A stretch of 64,000 nt of DNA. Source: Deltaproteobacteria bacterium. Its GTDB lineage: Bacteria > Myxococcota_A > UBA9160 > SMWR01. Below, one piece after another: positions 63,873 to 64,000 of the stretch; position 1 is the stretch's first letter; each line of letters starts with the position of its first letter. Both the position numbers and the translations under genes were made by a program. The stretch lies in contig PBYF01000059.1 in the NCBI GenBank assembly GCA_002729515.1, forward strand, positions 28,113 through 92,112, written 5' to 3'. Below the pieces are notes generated by a model. The model saw only the letters and a list, made by a program, of their open reading frames with translations, did no database searches and was not told the DNA's origin.

Positions 63873-64000
63873 GATCCCCTCCCTGTCTTCGCCGCCGGCT
63901 GGCCCCCCGCTGCGGCCTTCGCCGCCGGCTGGCCCCCCGCTGCGGCCTTCGCCGCCGGCTGGCCCCCCCCTGCGGCCTTCGCCGCCGGCTGGCCCCCCCC
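63869..64000 (-). CDS. C-terminal Lys/Ala-rich repeat tail of a gene beyond the window (partial)
   Basis: On the minus strand the 30-bp repeats form an open frame, 43 residues in view, made of a decapeptide unit (QPAAKAAAGG with one A/G variant) repeated nearly four times and ending TGRGS. The TGA at 63869-63871 overlaps the GTG of the decarboxylase in the usual 4-nt way of this operon, which supports coding. Lys/Ala/Pro tails of this kind occur on DNA-binding, granule-binding and wall-associated proteins. The body of the protein is outside the window, so no function can be given. Confidence 0.6.
   Translation of the reverse strand, partial: GGGQPAAKAAGGGQPAAKAAAGGQPAAKAAAGGQPAAKTGRGS
63887..64000. 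repeat. 30-bp tandem repeat, 3.8 copies to the window edge
   Basis: Unit CTTCGCCGCCGGCTGGCCCC followed by CCGCTGCGGC (30 bp): copies at 63887-63916, 63917-63946, 63947-63976 and a partial from 63977. Copies three and four share a G-to-C change in the C-run. The unit is ten codons, so copy-number changes would keep frame. Confidence 0.93.

Noticed and set aside
63887..64000. CRISPR array
   Set aside because: Repeats are directly adjacent 30-bp units with no spacers, and they encode a repeated peptide.

Overview
The window is GC-rich, gene-dense bacterial chromosome. Many genes overlap by 1-4 nt (ATGA, GTGA or TTGA junctions). Lipoprotein signals, a heptosyltransferase-type GT9 enzyme, a BioA/FolK/AroC core set, two luciferase-like (F420/FMN-type) oxidoreductases and a full SUF iron-sulfur operon point to a Gram-negative, probably aerobic organism of the deltaproteobacterial/Myxococcota/Binatota kind. 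I cannot assign it more closely from sequence alone. I see no rRNA, tRNA, CRISPR array, intact insertion sequence or prophage; it reads as ordinary chromosome with some decayed genes.

Layout. 1-5,350: the end of a HEAT/cyclic-nucleotide-binding protein, an SRPBCC protein, then a minus-strand group of a GMC oxidoreductase, a methyltransferase remnant, a TetR regulator with its own palindrome, and a GT2 glycosyltransferase. 5,700-13,100 (minus): bioA, a luciferase-like oxidoreductase, a large sensor kinase, a small secreted protein, cysH, an MFS remnant (plus strand), a thiamine-binding protein and folK. 13,132-17,894 (plus): class III aminotransferase, LuxE-like acyl-protein synthetase, LuxC-like acyl reductase and an SDR, tightly coupled. 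No luciferase genes are present, so this is a candidate acid-to-aldehyde-to-amine pathway. 18,035-24,000: an IscR-like Rrf2 regulator followed by sufB-sufC-sufD-sufS-sufU-sufT, preceded by a promoter carrying an IscR type-1-like core palindrome.

24,000-45,400: an MFS transporter and a hydrolase, two lipoproteins, a GNAT enzyme, a secreted beta-lactamase/PBP-fold protein with a peptidoglycan-binding tail, a secreted histidine phosphatase, NAD-binding and membrane proteins, a CDP-alcohol phosphotransferase, cytochrome c opposite a PuuD-type membrane protein, a 5'-3' exonuclease, proS, an ilvE-like aminotransferase, a FIST protein, RNase D, a lipoprotein, pepP and acs. 45,400-56,100: an RHG phosphatase, an M23 peptidase, sfsA, mutY, an Smr protein, aroC, a DUF4079-like membrane protein, a CinA-type domain, ferredoxin, a second luciferase-like oxidoreductase, a cystathionine synthase/lyase, a CbiX-like chelatase and an MFS transporter.

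56,070-64,000 (minus): a six-gene, translationally coupled envelope operon. It contains the Lys/Ala-rich repeat tail of an unseen gene, a thiamine-diphosphate alpha-keto-acid decarboxylase, three large polytopic membrane proteins (two GT-C or YfhO-like) and a GT9 transferase. A decarboxylase locked into a cell-surface glycan operon is, with the aminotransferase-LuxE-LuxC cluster, the most likely place for undescribed biochemistry here. Three genes (GT2, MFS, DUF4079-like) have conserved N-termini that run upstream of any ATG/GTG/TTG, which suggests non-canonical initiation.
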